This document shows positions 7,188 to 14,638 of a stretch of DNA of 49,446 nucleotides, one piece after another. The stretch's first letter is position 1, and every line of letters begins with the position of its first letter. Location of the stretch: the NCBI GenBank assembly GCA_900540545.1, contig UQGJ01000013.1, positions 1-49,446 on the forward strand. The letters are read 5' to 3'. Made by a program: the position numbers and the translations under genes. The DNA comes from an uncultured Eubacteriales bacterium. Lineage in GTDB: Bacteria; Bacillota; Clostridia; Oscillospirales; Oscillospiraceae. The notes beneath the pieces were generated by a model that saw only the letters and a list, made by a program, of their open reading frames with translations, had not been told where the DNA came from and did no database searches.

Positions 7188-7856
7188 ATGGACTGGTATC
7201 CCCTCTGCAACTCTCTGCGCATCGCGGCCATCAGCAGCGTGTTCGTCTTTTTTCTGGGCATCTTCGCCGCCTATTACGCGGTGCGCCTGCCCAAGGCGGT
7301 CAAGGGGCTGCTGGACGTGGTGCTCACCCTGCCCCTGGTGCTGCCGCCCACGGTGTGCGGCTACTTTCTCCTGCTCCTTTTCGGGAACCAGCGGCCCCTG
7401 GGCATCTTTCTGGCCCGGTTCGGGGTGAAATTCGTCATGACCTGGTACGGCGGTATCCTGGCCGCCGCCGTGGTGGCCTTCCCGCTGATGTACCGTACCG
7501 CCCGGGGGGCCTTCGAGAGCTTTGACGAGACATTGGCCTACGCCGGGCGCACTCTGGGCCTGTCCAACACCTTCATCTTCTGGCGCATCCGCATGCCCGC
7601 CTGCCGGCAGGGCATCCTGGCCGGGACGGTGCTGGCCTTCGCCCGGGCCCTGGGGGAGTACGGGGCCACCAGTATGCTCATCGGCTACACCCCCGGCCGC
7701 ACGGCCACCATTTCCACCACGGTCTATCAGCTCTGGCGGACCAACGACGAGGCCGGGGCCTTTCTGTGGGTGATGGTAAACCTGGCCATCAGCACGGTGG
7801 TGCTGCTGGCGGTGAACCTGCTGGAGCGCCGGAACCGGAAGGGGGCACGGGGATGA
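7188..7856 (+). CDS. modB: Molybdate ABC transporter permease ModB
   Basis: 222 residues, the usual ModB length, with about five to six membrane segments (first about residues 8-28, next about 38-60). The permease EAA-type loop is LAYAGRTLGLSNTFIFWRIR followed by MPACRQGILAG (about residues 117-147), which docks with ModC. AFARALGEYGATSMLIGYTP is typical of ModB/CysT-type permeases. The ATG at 7188 has TTTGGAGGTG 5 bases upstream; longer frames run back into repeats C and B and are rejected. The stop overlaps the modC start by 4 bases (ATGA), so the two are translationally coupled. The product would form the membrane channel for molybdate with ModA and ModC. Confidence 0.95.
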   Translation: MDWYPLCNSLRIAAISSVFVFFLGIFAAYYAVRLPKAVKGLLDVVLTLPLVLPPTVCGYFLLLLFGNQRPLGIFLARFGVKFVMTWYGGILAAAVVAFPLMYRTARGAFESFDETLAYAGRTLGLSNTFIFWRIRMPACRQGILAGTVLAFARALGEYGATSMLIGYTPGRTATISTTVYQLWRTNDEAGAFLWVMVNLAISTVVLLAVNLLERRNRKGARG

Positions 7857-8890
7857 GCCTCACCGTGGACTTCCGCAAGCGACTGGGGTCCTTCACCCTG
7901 GACGCCCGCTTCGAGAGCGAGCGGGGCGTGCTGGGCCTGCTGGGCGCGTCGGGCAGCGGCAAGAGCATGACCCTCAAGTGCATCGCGGGCATCGAGCGCC
8001 CCGACCGGGGCCGCATCGTCCTGGACGGCGAGACCCTTTTCGACTCGGAGCGCCGCATCGACCTGCCCCCCCAGCGGCGGCGGGTGGGCTACCTCTTTCA
8101 AAACTACGCCCTGTTCCCCAACATGACCGTCCGGCAGAACATCCTGTGCGGCCTCCGCCGGGAGACAGACCGGGCGGCCCGGGAGACGGCCCTGGCTGCC
8201 ATGCTGGACTTTTTACAGCTCCGGGGCCTGGAGGGCCGCCGTCCCCACCAGCTCTCCGGCGGAGAGCAGCAGCGGGCGGCCCTGGCCCGGATTTTGGTCA
8301 ACCAACCCCGGCTGCTCATGCTGGACGAGCCCTTCTCCGCCCTGGACACCCACCTGCGGGACCAGCTCCAGGTCCAGATGAAGGAGCTGCTGGGGGCCTT
8401 CGGCGGCGACGTGCTGCTGGTGACCCACAGCCAGGACGAGGCCTACGGCCTCTGCGGACGCATCACGGTGGTGGACGGCGGGCGGACCCGCGCCCCGGTG
8501 GAGACCCGGACCCTCTTCGCCGCCCCCGGCAGCCGCCCCGCCGCCCTGCTCACCGGCTGCCAGAACGTGGCCCCCGCCGCCCGCAAGGTGGGGGATCACA
8601 CGGTGGAGGTCCCGGCCTGGGGCCTCCGGCTGACCGCCGCCCAGCCCGTCCGGGAAGAGCTGGACACCGTTGCCATCCGCCCCCACGCCTTTTCCCCCGC
8701 CTGCAGAGAGAACCGCTTCCCCATCCAGGTCACCGGCCAGGTCCAGGCGCCCTTCGGCGCCCGCCTGCGCTTCCGCCCCGCCCAGGCCCCGGAGGGGGGC
8801 GGGGACCTGTGGTACGACCTCCCGGCGGGCCAGCCCGTCCCCACGGCGCTGGGGGTGGCCCCGGAGGACGTGCTGCTCCTCTACCCCTGA
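7853..8890 (+). CDS. modC: Molybdate ABC transporter ATP-binding protein ModC
   Basis: 345 residues. Walker A is GASGSGKS (about residues 32-39), followed by a Q-loop in YLFQNYALFPNMTVRQNI, signature LSGGEQQRAALARI (about 131-144), Walker B LLMLDEPFSALD (about 152-163) and H-loop LLVTHSQDEA. The last 65-70 residues resemble a TOBE/Mop domain, which in ModC can bind oxyanion and inhibit transport when molybdate is plentiful. The ATG sits inside the modB stop overlap. The gene ends 6 bases before a strong intrinsic terminator. It powers molybdate import that feeds the cofactor genes encoded just upstream. Confidence 0.95.
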   Translation: MSLTVDFRKRLGSFTLDARFESERGVLGLLGASGSGKSMTLKCIAGIERPDRGRIVLDGETLFDSERRIDLPPQRRRVGYLFQNYALFPNMTVRQNILCGLRRETDRAARETALAAMLDFLQLRGLEGRRPHQLSGGEQQRAALARILVNQPRLLMLDEPFSALDTHLRDQLQVQMKELLGAFGGDVLLVTHSQDEAYGLCGRITVVDGGRTRAPVETRTLFAAPGSRPAALLTGCQNVAPAARKVGDHTVEVPAWGLRLTAAQPVREELDTVAIRPHAFSPACRENRFPIQVTGQVQAPFGARLRFRPAQAPEGGGDLWYDLPAGQPVPTALGVAPEDVLLLYP

Positions 8891-8896
8891 CATTCA

Positions 8897-8938
8897 AAAG
8901 CGCCCCGGACCGCGCATGACGCGGTCCGGGGCGCTTTC
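8897..8938 (+). terminator. Intrinsic terminator after modC
   Basis: A perfect 18-bp stem, AAAGCGCCCCGGACCGCG (8897-8914) pairing with 8920-8937, with a 5-base loop. It ends in TTTC, so the U-tract is short. It closes the Mo island. Confidence 0.85.
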
Positions 8939-9035
8939 GCCTGTCCGGCACCGGGCCGGTTTTCACGGCATATCCTGGGAATAGACGAAGTTCGACAGGG
9001 TCGGACTTTGCCCATTTTGAACAGGAGGTAGCCCT

Positions 9036-10640
9036 ATGACCGATTCTATTCTCCCCAGCGCCGCCGGGTCCCAGGTGACCGTCACCGACGGCACGGCCGC
9101 CGCCGGGCCGGTCTCCCGCCCCTTTGTCATCGACGGCAGCGGCGACGTCACCGGCACCGCCACCGGCACCCCCAACGTGGAGAGCTACTGCGCCTGGGAC
9201 GCCACAGCGGCCTCCCGCTATCAGCTCAACCGGGCCGACCACAACCAGATTTTCCACTTCGACCTGACCGCCCGGGGCGGCACCGGGCCGGCCTACTGCC
9301 TGGACAAGTTCAAGGACGGCCCCTACGGCGACGTGCCCTACCAGAGCGCCCCCTTCGAAAGCCTCTTCCCGGACGCCAGCGCCCGGCAGAAACGGATGCT
9401 GGCCTGGGTCCTGGCCAACGCCTATCCCACCGTCAGCGCCGCCGACACCTTCGCCCTGGCGGGGGTGGACCCCACCCAGGCCCCCGCCCTGGACGACAAC
9501 GACGCCTTCGCCGCGGTCCAGGTGGCCCTGTGGGTCCTGCTGGGGCAGATCGCGCCGGACGAGGTCCAGTTCCTGAACTGCGGCGGCAGCGGCCTGCACC
9601 CCAAGTCCGCCCGGCTCCAGGCCGCCGTGTTCCGCCTGCTGGCGCTGGCGGGGAGCTACGCCGACGCCGCCCCCACGCAACCCGCCCAGCCGGCCGCCGC
9701 CTGCCCCTGCCCGTCGCCCCTGCTCCAGTGCTGTATCAACCCCGGCGCTCCGGCGGACCCCGCCGACCCCCAGCTCACCTTCCTGGGCTGTCCCTGCGAG
9801 GTGCGCCCCGTCTGCGGGCGGCTGCTGGTGGGGCCCTTCACCGTCAGCGCCAACGTCACCGGCACGCCCACCATCACGCTGGAGCCCTTCTGCGCCTGCG
9901 GCTCCGGCTTCGCGGCGGACTTCGCCGACTTCTGCGGGAACCCCATCGCCGCCCCCGGCCTGGGCCAGGCGTTCTATCTGGCCGTCCGCGCCTGCGGCGG
10001 CAGCCTGTGCTTCACCCTGAACGTCTCTCTCAGCGGCACGGTGACCCGGGTCCTGACTATGGAGCCGGGCACCGACAACTACCAGCCCATCGGGGCCACC
10101 CTGCGGGACTACCCTGTCCGTCTCACCACCTCCATGTGCGTGTGCGTCACCGTGCCCGGCCAGGACGGGTCCTGCCGCCCCGGCGGACCCGGCTTCTCCG
10201 GCGTGGTGGTCCAGAATACGAACAATAATAACAATAACAATAACAATAACAGCAGCGGCGGGCTGCCCCCCGTGGTGGTCCCGCCCATCTGTATCCCCGG
10301 CTGGGGCTATCCGCCCATTCCGCCCTATCCCCCTATGCCGCCCTACCCGCCGTATCCGCCCCAGCCGCCCTACCCGCCGGTGCCCCCGTATCCTCCGTTT
10401 CCACCGCGCCCGCCGTACCCGCCCTATCCCCCTTATCCGCCCTGTCCGCCGGAACCGCCAAAGCCCCCCTGTCCGCCTTGTCCGCCGGAACCTCCCTGCC
10501 CGCCGGAGCCGCCCTGTCCGCCCTGTCCGCCGCCGCGCCCCTGTTGCTGTGAGGTCCCGTGCTGTCCGCCGGGGCCCTGCTATCTGCCCCTGGAGCGCCG
10601 CGGCAAGTGCTGCCGGACCCAGGACCCGTCCCCCTGCTGA
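9036..10640 (+). CDS. Cys/Pro-rich protein with thioester-domain-like N-terminus
   Basis: 534 residues. Residues 65-185 resemble a TQXA-type thioester domain: AYCLDKFKDGPYGDVPYQSA with candidate Cys88, a YP turn near 130, and DAFAAVQVALWVLLGQ with candidate Gln162. In such domains Cys and Gln form an internal thioester that can bond covalently to partner surfaces. Residues 220-385 are a Cys-rich beta-type region (CPCP, QCC, GCPCEVRPVC, CACGSGF, MCVCVTV). Asn396-405 is a run of ten Asn. Residues 411-500 are PPYP/PPCP repeats, and the tail is packed with Cys. I see no signal peptide, membrane anchor or LPxTG motif. That argues against ordinary sortase display and makes a spore coat/exosporium or other cross-linked structural protein worth considering. 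CAGGAGGTAG precedes the ATG. It stands alone between two terminators. Confidence 0.6.
   Translation: MTDSILPSAAGSQVTVTDGTAAAGPVSRPFVIDGSGDVTGTATGTPNVESYCAWDATAASRYQLNRADHNQIFHFDLTARGGTGPAYCLDKFKDGPYGDVPYQSAPFESLFPDASARQKRMLAWVLANAYPTVSAADTFALAGVDPTQAPALDDNDAFAAVQVALWVLLGQIAPDEVQFLNCGGSGLHPKSARLQAAVFRLLALAGSYADAAPTQPAQPAAACPCPSPLLQCCINPGAPADPADPQLTFLGCPCEVRPVCGRLLVGPFTVSANVTGTPTITLEPFCACGSGFAADFADFCGNPIAAPGLGQAFYLAVRACGGSLCFTLNVSLSGTVTRVLTMEPGTDNYQPIGATLRDYPVRLTTSMCVCVTVPGQDGSCRPGGPGFSGVVVQNTNNNNNNNNNNSSGGLPPVVVPPICIPGWGYPPIPPYPPMPPYPPYPPQPPYPPVPPYPPFPPRPPYPPYPPYPPCPPEPPKPPCPPCPPEPPCPPEPPCPPCPPPRPCCCEVPCCPPGPCYLPLERRGKCCRTQDPSPC
10221..10250 (+). repeat. Asn-codon microsatellite
   Basis: Ten in-frame AAC/AAT codons inside the thioester-like gene (residues 396-405). 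It is AT-rich in a GC-rich gene and separates the Cys-rich domain from the proline-rich repeats. Length change would be in frame, so it may alter spacer length without breaking the gene. Confidence 0.85.
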
Positions 10641-10641
10641 A

Positions 10642-10677
10642 ACGAGAGGCGGCTCACTTCTGTGAGCCGCCTCTCGT
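10642..10677. terminator. Bidirectional intrinsic terminator
   Basis: Perfect 16-bp stem ACGAGAGGCGGCTCAC (10642-10657) pairing with 10662-10677 around TTCT. It lies between the convergent thioester-like gene and LRR/SLH gene. T-rich sequence follows on the plus side. Confidence 0.85.
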
Positions 10678-10711
10678 CTGTTCTGTCTATATCATTCTTT
10701 TGGTCGCCTGT

Positions 10712-12271
10712 TTACTGCGCCAGCTCGTACAGCCGCCACATGGTCAGGATGCTCTGCTCCCGGGTGTACTCGCCCTGGGGGTCGAAGCGGTTGTCCCCCA
10801 CGCCGCCCATGATGCCACGGCCCTGGACCAGGCCCACCGCGTCGAAGGCCCAGGAGGCGATGTCGCCGTTATCGGCAAAGGTGGGGGCGGGGGCGGCGGT
10901 GGGGCGGGCCCCCACCGTCTCGGAGGCGGCCGTCTCGACCTGGACCGTCACAGACGTGTTCACGGTGGGAGTGGCGTTCTGGACGTCCAGAGGGATGCCC
11001 GCGGCGGAGGCCAGCCGGGCGAGCATGGTGGCCGCCTGCTCCCGGGTCAGTTTGCCGTCGGGGTCGAAGCGGCCGTCGCCCACGCCGCTGACCACGCCAA
11101 TGTAGGCCATTTTCAGCACGTTGGGGTCGGTGGTGTCAGTGAAGATGGGCCGCCCCTGGAACAGCTCCAGCCCGGTGGCCTTCTCGTAGAGGGCCACCGC
11201 CAGGGCGCAGAACTCGGCCCGGGTGGCCGTCTGGGTGTACCCATCCCGCAGGCCCTCGGGGATCAGCCCGGCGTTGTAGGCGGTGGTGAGGCCCTCCCGC
11301 GCCCAGCCGCTGGCGGCGGTCAGGTTGGGGGCGTCCTCCACGGGCTTGGGGGGATTGCGCTTGGAGACGCCGGTGGAGACAAAGGAAAAGCCCTGCTCCT
11401 TGGCGAAGGTCTCCGCCGCCGAGCCGGTGTCCCCGTAAATGGTAAGGGTGTCCTCCAGCCCGCTGAAGGCGAATTCACCGATGGAGGTGACCTGGTCGGG
11501 GATGGTGACTTTGGTGAGGTTGATGCAGTCGGTGAAGGCGAGGTCGCCGATGGTCTCCACCTTGTCGGGGATGGTGACCTCCGTCAGGCCCTCGCAGTAG
11601 CGGAAGGCCCCCTCCCCGATCTCCCGCAGCTCCCTGGGCAGGGTGAGGGAGGTCAGGCCGGAGCAGCCGGAGAAGGCGTCCGTGCCGATGCTGGTCACTC
11701 CGTCGGGGATCCGCAGCTGCGTCATGCTGTAACAGCCCCAAAAGGTGCCGGCCTCGATGCGCTTCACCCCGTCCGGGATGGTCACGCTGGTCAGAAGGTC
11801 GCACTTGTAAAAGGCTTCCTCCCCGATCTCCGTCACCCCGTCGGGGATCACCACGCCGGTGATGCGCTGCTGCCAGGACAGGGCGCCCCTGTGGATGCGG
11901 GTCACGCTGTCCGGGATCACCACGGTGCCCCGGAAGCCGTAGCCGGGCACGTCCACGCCCATCAGCTCCCCGTCCACGATGCGGAGCATGCTCTCCTGGG
12001 ACGGCTCGGCGGAGCTGGGCCAGTCCACCGGGTCCGGGGTCGTGGACGGGTCCGTGGGGGTGGCGCCGCCGGAGTCCAGGTCCCAGTGGATGTTGCCGTA
12101 GCCGTCCACATAGAAGCGGTAGCCGTCCTCGTCGGTGTGCCAGCCCTCGCCGTACTCCATCCACCAGCCCCAGGGCTTGTCCTCCGCGCGGGCGGCCGTG
12201 GGCAGCAGGGTCAGGCCCAGCGCCGCGCACAGCGTCAGGGCGAACAGGGACCTTACAGCGTTTCTTTTCAC
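10712..12271 (-). CDS. Secreted BspA-type leucine-rich repeat protein with SLH domains
   Basis: 519 residues. A signal peptide occupies residues 1-29 (hydrophobic LFALTLCAALGLTLLP, cleavage likely after ARA). A tryptophan-rich segment is followed by LRR_5/BspA-type repeats at about residues 110-295, recurring as IPDGVTEIGEEAF, IPDGVTSIGTDAF and IPDKVETIGDLAF with a 23-residue period. The C-terminal 200 residues contain S-layer-homology modules (GVGDGRFDPDGKLTREQAATM, split as GVGDGRFDPDG then KLTREQAA, and GGVGDNRFDPQGEYTREQ), which anchor proteins to secondary cell-wall polymer. Likely a cell-wall-attached adhesin or surface protein. The start is GTG at 12271, with AAGGAGAG about 7 bases upstream. 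It lies downstream of the GH25 gene on the same strand but behind a hairpin. Confidence 0.88.
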   Translation of the reverse strand: MKRNAVRSLFALTLCAALGLTLLPTAARAEDKPWGWWMEYGEGWHTDEDGYRFYVDGYGNIHWDLDSGGATPTDPSTTPDPVDWPSSAEPSQESMLRIVDGELMGVDVPGYGFRGTVVIPDSVTRIHRGALSWQQRITGVVIPDGVTEIGEEAFYKCDLLTSVTIPDGVKRIEAGTFWGCYSMTQLRIPDGVTSIGTDAFSGCSGLTSLTLPRELREIGEGAFRYCEGLTEVTIPDKVETIGDLAFTDCINLTKVTIPDQVTSIGEFAFSGLEDTLTIYGDTGSAAETFAKEQGFSFVSTGVSKRNPPKPVEDAPNLTAASGWAREGLTTAYNAGLIPEGLRDGYTQTATRAEFCALAVALYEKATGLELFQGRPIFTDTTDPNVLKMAYIGVVSGVGDGRFDPDGKLTREQAATMLARLASAAGIPLDVQNATPTVNTSVTVQVETAASETVGARPTAAPAPTFADNGDIASWAFDAVGLVQGRGIMGGVGDNRFDPQGEYTREQSILTMWRLYELAQ

Positions 12272-12330
12272 GATGCTCTCTCCTTTTTATCGTTTTATAT
12301 GGTTATTATACAAAACATTTCGCATAGAAA

Positions 12331-12369
12331 CAAGGGGCGGAGGGCGGATACCCCGCCCTCCGCCCTTTG
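12331..12369 (-). terminator. Terminator after the GH25-LysM gene
   Basis: A 17-bp stem, 12331-12347 pairing with 12353-12369 with one G-T pair and a 5-base loop. It lies 12 bases past the stop of the minus-strand muramidase gene, with a short T-run on the minus strand. Confidence 0.7.
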
Positions 12370-12381
12370 TTTTTGCTTCTG

Positions 12382-13362
12382 TTACGGAATCCGCAGCACC
12401 TGGCCCACGTAGATGAGATTGGGGTCGGCGATGCCGTTGGCCTGGACCAGGGCCTCCACGGTGGTGCCGTACCGCCGGGCGATGGCCCACAGGGTATCGC
12501 CCGGACGGACCGTATAGGTGACGGCCGCCGCCGGGACGCGCAGTACCTGGCCCACGTAGATGAGGTTGGGGTCGGCGATGCCGTTGGCCTGGACCAGGGC
12601 TTCCACGGTGGTGCCGTACCGCCGGGCGATGGCCCACAGGGTGTCGCCGGGGCGGACCGTATACGTGCGCCAGTGTTCGGCGCTCCCATCGGAAAAGACG
12701 CCCGCCGTGAAGCGGTCCAGGTCCACCCGGTCCGCGATGCCGGGGACCCTGCCGTCGTCGGCGTACTGGAAGCCGGACCACCCCCGCCAGTGGCCGCTGG
12801 TCACGTCCGGCTGGGACACGCCGTAGTTGGCCGCCCACAGAGGGTAGGCCCCCAGGGCGGCGTCCCACACCGCGTCCGCCGCATAGGCGTCGGTGTAGAG
12901 CACGGGGGTCACCCCGGTCCGGGCCTCCAGCTCCTCCAGGAAGGCCAGGCCGATGGCGTTGACCTGACTCCGGGTGAGGCCGGAGAAGTCCTCAAAGTCC
13001 ATGGCGGGGCGGCAGTCCGCCCCCTTCTCCCGAATCAAACCGGCAAAAAAAGCGGCCTGTTCCCTGGCTTGGGCCTCGCTCCGGGCGGTGACGTAGAGAT
13101 AGAAGCCGTAGTGGAGCCCCGCCCGGCCGGCCCGCTGGGCGTTCTGCTCAAAATAGGGGTCCACGTAGTCCGAGCCCTCCCCGGCGCGGATATAGACCAC
13201 CTCCACGCCGCTGTCCCGGGCCTGGGCAAAGTCGATGTCCCCCTGGTAGACGCTGACGTCGATGCCGTCATAGACCGGCTGGGACTCCGGCCCCAGGGCC
13301 AGGGCCGGGGTCAGCAGGAGCGCCAACCCCAGCAGGGCGGCGGACAGTTTACGAAAATGCAT
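12382..13362 (-). CDS. Secreted GH25 muramidase with two LysM domains
   Basis: 326 residues with a signal peptide (about 1-23). The glycoside hydrolase family 25 domain begins at YDGIDVSVYQGDIDFAQA (Asp35) and carries the DxE catalytic pair in MDFEDF (Asp122, Glu124); WAANYGVSQPDV and RVDLDRF close the barrel. Two LysM domains follow at residues 233-277 and 282-326. They differ only at the penultimate residue (Val versus Ile), so the duplication is recent or gene-converted. GH25 enzymes cleave the MurNAc-GlcNAc bond of peptidoglycan and LysM binds its glycan; a role in wall turnover, spore cortex or competition is plausible. AGGAGGG lies before the ATG. Confidence 0.92.
   Translation of the reverse strand: MHFRKLSAALLGLALLLTPALALGPESQPVYDGIDVSVYQGDIDFAQARDSGVEVVYIRAGEGSDYVDPYFEQNAQRAGRAGLHYGFYLYVTARSEAQAREQAAFFAGLIREKGADCRPAMDFEDFSGLTRSQVNAIGLAFLEELEARTGVTPVLYTDAYAADAVWDAALGAYPLWAANYGVSQPDVTSGHWRGWSGFQYADDGRVPGIADRVDLDRFTAGVFSDGSAEHWRTYTVRPGDTLWAIARRYGTTVEALVQANGIADPNLIYVGQVLRVPAAAVTYTVRPGDTLWAIARRYGTTVEALVQANGIADPNLIYVGQVLRIP
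12385..12661 (-). repeat. Tandem near-identical LysM-coding repeat
   Basis: Two direct repeats of about 135 bases encode the two LysM modules of the GH25 protein, separated by 12 bases coding AAAV. The DNA differs at only a few bases, such as GTATCGCCCGGA versus GTGTCGCCGGGG, so identity exceeds what protein selection alone would need. Confidence 0.85.
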
Positions 13363-13413
13363 AGAAAATCCCTCCTGCCCAGCCTATGCTAGGCCGGGCG
13401 GGAGGGTGACAGG

Positions 13414-13860
13414 TCAGCGGGTCTCCCGCAGGATTTGGGCGATGACGGCCCGGCCCTCGGGGGACTTGAGGGTCTCCAGCACCGTGGCCCGCAGCATGTC
13501 CTGCACCTTGGGGCTGGCCAGCAGGGCGTCGAACACGCCGCCCTCCGCCGGTTCGGGGGCCTTCTGCCGCTTAGGGACGGGGGCGGGGCTGGGCCGGAAG
13601 TCCTCCTCCTCCGGTTCCCGGGTGGCCAGGTCCATCCAGCTGTCCTGCCGGGTGGGGTCGTTGCTCTCCCCCTTGAGGTAGAACAGGGACACCCCAAAAT
13701 AGGCGGCCAGCTGCTCCTGCTGCTCCTTGGTGGGGGTCTGCCGCCCCGTCTCAAACTTTTCCACCGCCGCCTTGGGCAGCCCCAGGGCCGCCGACAGGGC
13801 CGGGCGGCTCAGCCCCGCCTGGGTCCGCAGGGCTTCGATGCGCTGTGCCATGGTCACCAT
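13414..13860 (-). CDS. XRE-family helix-turn-helix regulator
   Basis: 148 residues. A Cro/C1-type helix-turn-helix covers residues 5-60 (ALRTQAGLSRPALSAALGLP, then KAAVEKFETGRQTPTKEQ), followed by YFGVSLFYLKGES. A charged, proline-rich linker (about 75-105) leads to a helical tail (about 108-148, DALLASPKVQDMLRATVLET) that may dimerise or bind a partner. The family binds operator DNA in the cytoplasm; the target is not visible. I chose the first Met (13860) because AGAGG lies 9 bases upstream; a second Met three codons later is possible. It shares a 179-base gap with the divergent SUKH-like gene and may control it. Confidence 0.85.
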   Translation of the reverse strand: MVTMAQRIEALRTQAGLSRPALSAALGLPKAAVEKFETGRQTPTKEQQEQLAAYFGVSLFYLKGESNDPTRQDSWMDLATREPEEEDFRPSPAPVPKRQKAPEPAEGGVFDALLASPKVQDMLRATVLETLKSPEGRAVIAQILRETR

Positions 13861-13945
13861 ATCAAAACACCTCTTGTCGAATCATTTTATCCCAGCATAC
13901 CACGTCCCGGCCCATTTGAAAAGAGCGGAGGCGCCAATCGAATCA

Positions 13946-13974
13946 TTGCAATGCGGAGGGCAATCCACTATAAT
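13946..13974 (+). promoter_or_regulatory. Predicted promoter of the SUKH-like gene
   Basis: TTGCAA (13946-13951), a 17-base spacer and a perfect TATAAT (13969-13974), 65 bases upstream of the ATG at 14040. An ATTGC...GCAAT inverted repeat overlaps the -35 box and spacer. Confidence 0.65.
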
Positions 13975-14039
13975 ACGCTTGGGTGCGCAATAGGCTATTA
14001 AGGCGTACTCGACAAATCAGAAGTTGGTGAATTAAGCAG

Positions 14040-14420
14040 ATGGACTATATAGATATAATATCTAAAAAATATCATGGGAATATATTGCTTAAAGCCCCCT
14101 ACGAAGATGAAAAAGATAAAAATATTGCAGAAGAATTGTATTCAATTCTGTGCATCAGCAATGGCATTTTAGAAACGATGTGCTTATCGAATCGTGATGA
14201 AAATATAGTAATTGGGTGGATTCTATATTCCTATGAGATGATGATGGAATGGACTGCTTTTTATACTGCAAACTATGGCATAAAAGGGACAGTGTTCTCC
14301 GATGATGGTGCAGGTTCTCCATTTATCATGAATCTCGATGGGACGATTACTTGTTTTAATGCCATAGATAACGAAAGTACCAAAATGGCTGAAACCTTAT
14401 TGGACTTTTTTCAATTATAA
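14040..14420 (+). CDS. SUKH (SMI1/KNR4)-like small protein, possible orphan immunity protein
   Basis: 126 residues. Its C-terminal half (GTVFSDDGAGSPFIMNLDGT, then ITCFNAIDNEST and LLDFFQL) resembles the SUKH/SMI1-KNR4 fold, in which a D/N-G-x-G-x-P-F strand precedes a short acidic stretch and final helix. Many SUKH proteins neutralise polymorphic toxins; others have unrelated roles. The gene is strikingly AT-rich with AT-ending codons, unlike every other gene here, which points to horizontal acquisition. No toxin or secretion gene lies beside it, so it would be an orphan immunity gene. The ribosome binding site is weak (GGTGAATTAAG before the ATG), but a good promoter stands upstream and a terminator follows. 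The function call rests on sequence resemblance only. Confidence 0.6.
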   Translation: MDYIDIISKKYHGNILLKAPYEDEKDKNIAEELYSILCISNGILETMCLSNRDENIVIGWILYSYEMMMEWTAFYTANYGIKGTVFSDDGAGSPFIMNLDGTITCFNAIDNESTKMAETLLDFFQL

Positions 14421-14473
14421 TACCCGGTTGGGGACGTCACGATTTCGCCCGTTCTCACGCCGCGCAAAGGAGG

Positions 14474-14509
14474 GACGACCGGCTTGCCGCTGGTCGTCTC
14501 TCTCTTTTT
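14474..14509 (+). terminator. Intrinsic terminator after the SUKH-like gene
   Basis: 10-bp stem GACGACCGGC (14474-14483) with GCTGGTCGTC (14489-14498), loop TTGCC, followed by a TCTCTCTTTTT pyrimidine tail. Confidence 0.8.
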
Positions 14510-14523
14510 CACAAAAGGGAAGC

Positions 14524-14536
14524 TGACAATTTGTCA
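14524..14536. promoter_or_regulatory. TGACAA-T-TTGTCA palindrome upstream of the permease promoter
   Basis: Perfect 6-1-6 inverted repeat ending 15 bases before the predicted -35 box of the purine permease gene. It is a candidate operator; I see no second copy in the window. Confidence 0.4.
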
Positions 14537-14550
14537 GGGTATCAGCAAAT

Positions 14551-14579
14551 TTGACTTGCTTTTTATTTCAAGTTGTAGT
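14551..14579 (+). promoter_or_regulatory. Predicted promoter of the purine permease gene
   Basis: TTGACT (14551-14556), 17-base spacer and TGTAGT (14574-14579). The -10 overlaps TTGTAGTACC (14573-14582), a 10-mer repeated at the deoC promoter (27321-27330). An alternative reads TTGTAG as the -35 and TAAAAA (14595-14600) as the -10. An AATAAAAATTTTTTG run lies in the leader before the ribosome binding site. Confidence 0.5.
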
Positions 14580-14638
14580 ACCATTAGGCGGTCATAAAAA
14601 ATATTCAGCAATAAAAATTTTTTGTGAGGTATCGGATC

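Noticed and set aside
10221..10545. CRISPR-like or phase-variable repeat in the thioester-like gene
   Set aside because: The repeats are coding (Asn codons and PPYP/PPCP units), in frame and without spacers, so neither a CRISPR array nor a frameshifting switch.
14500..14638. Purine riboswitch before the purine permease
   Set aside because: I could not find the conserved junction or loop-loop sequences; the region is better read as promoter, palindrome and AT-rich leader.
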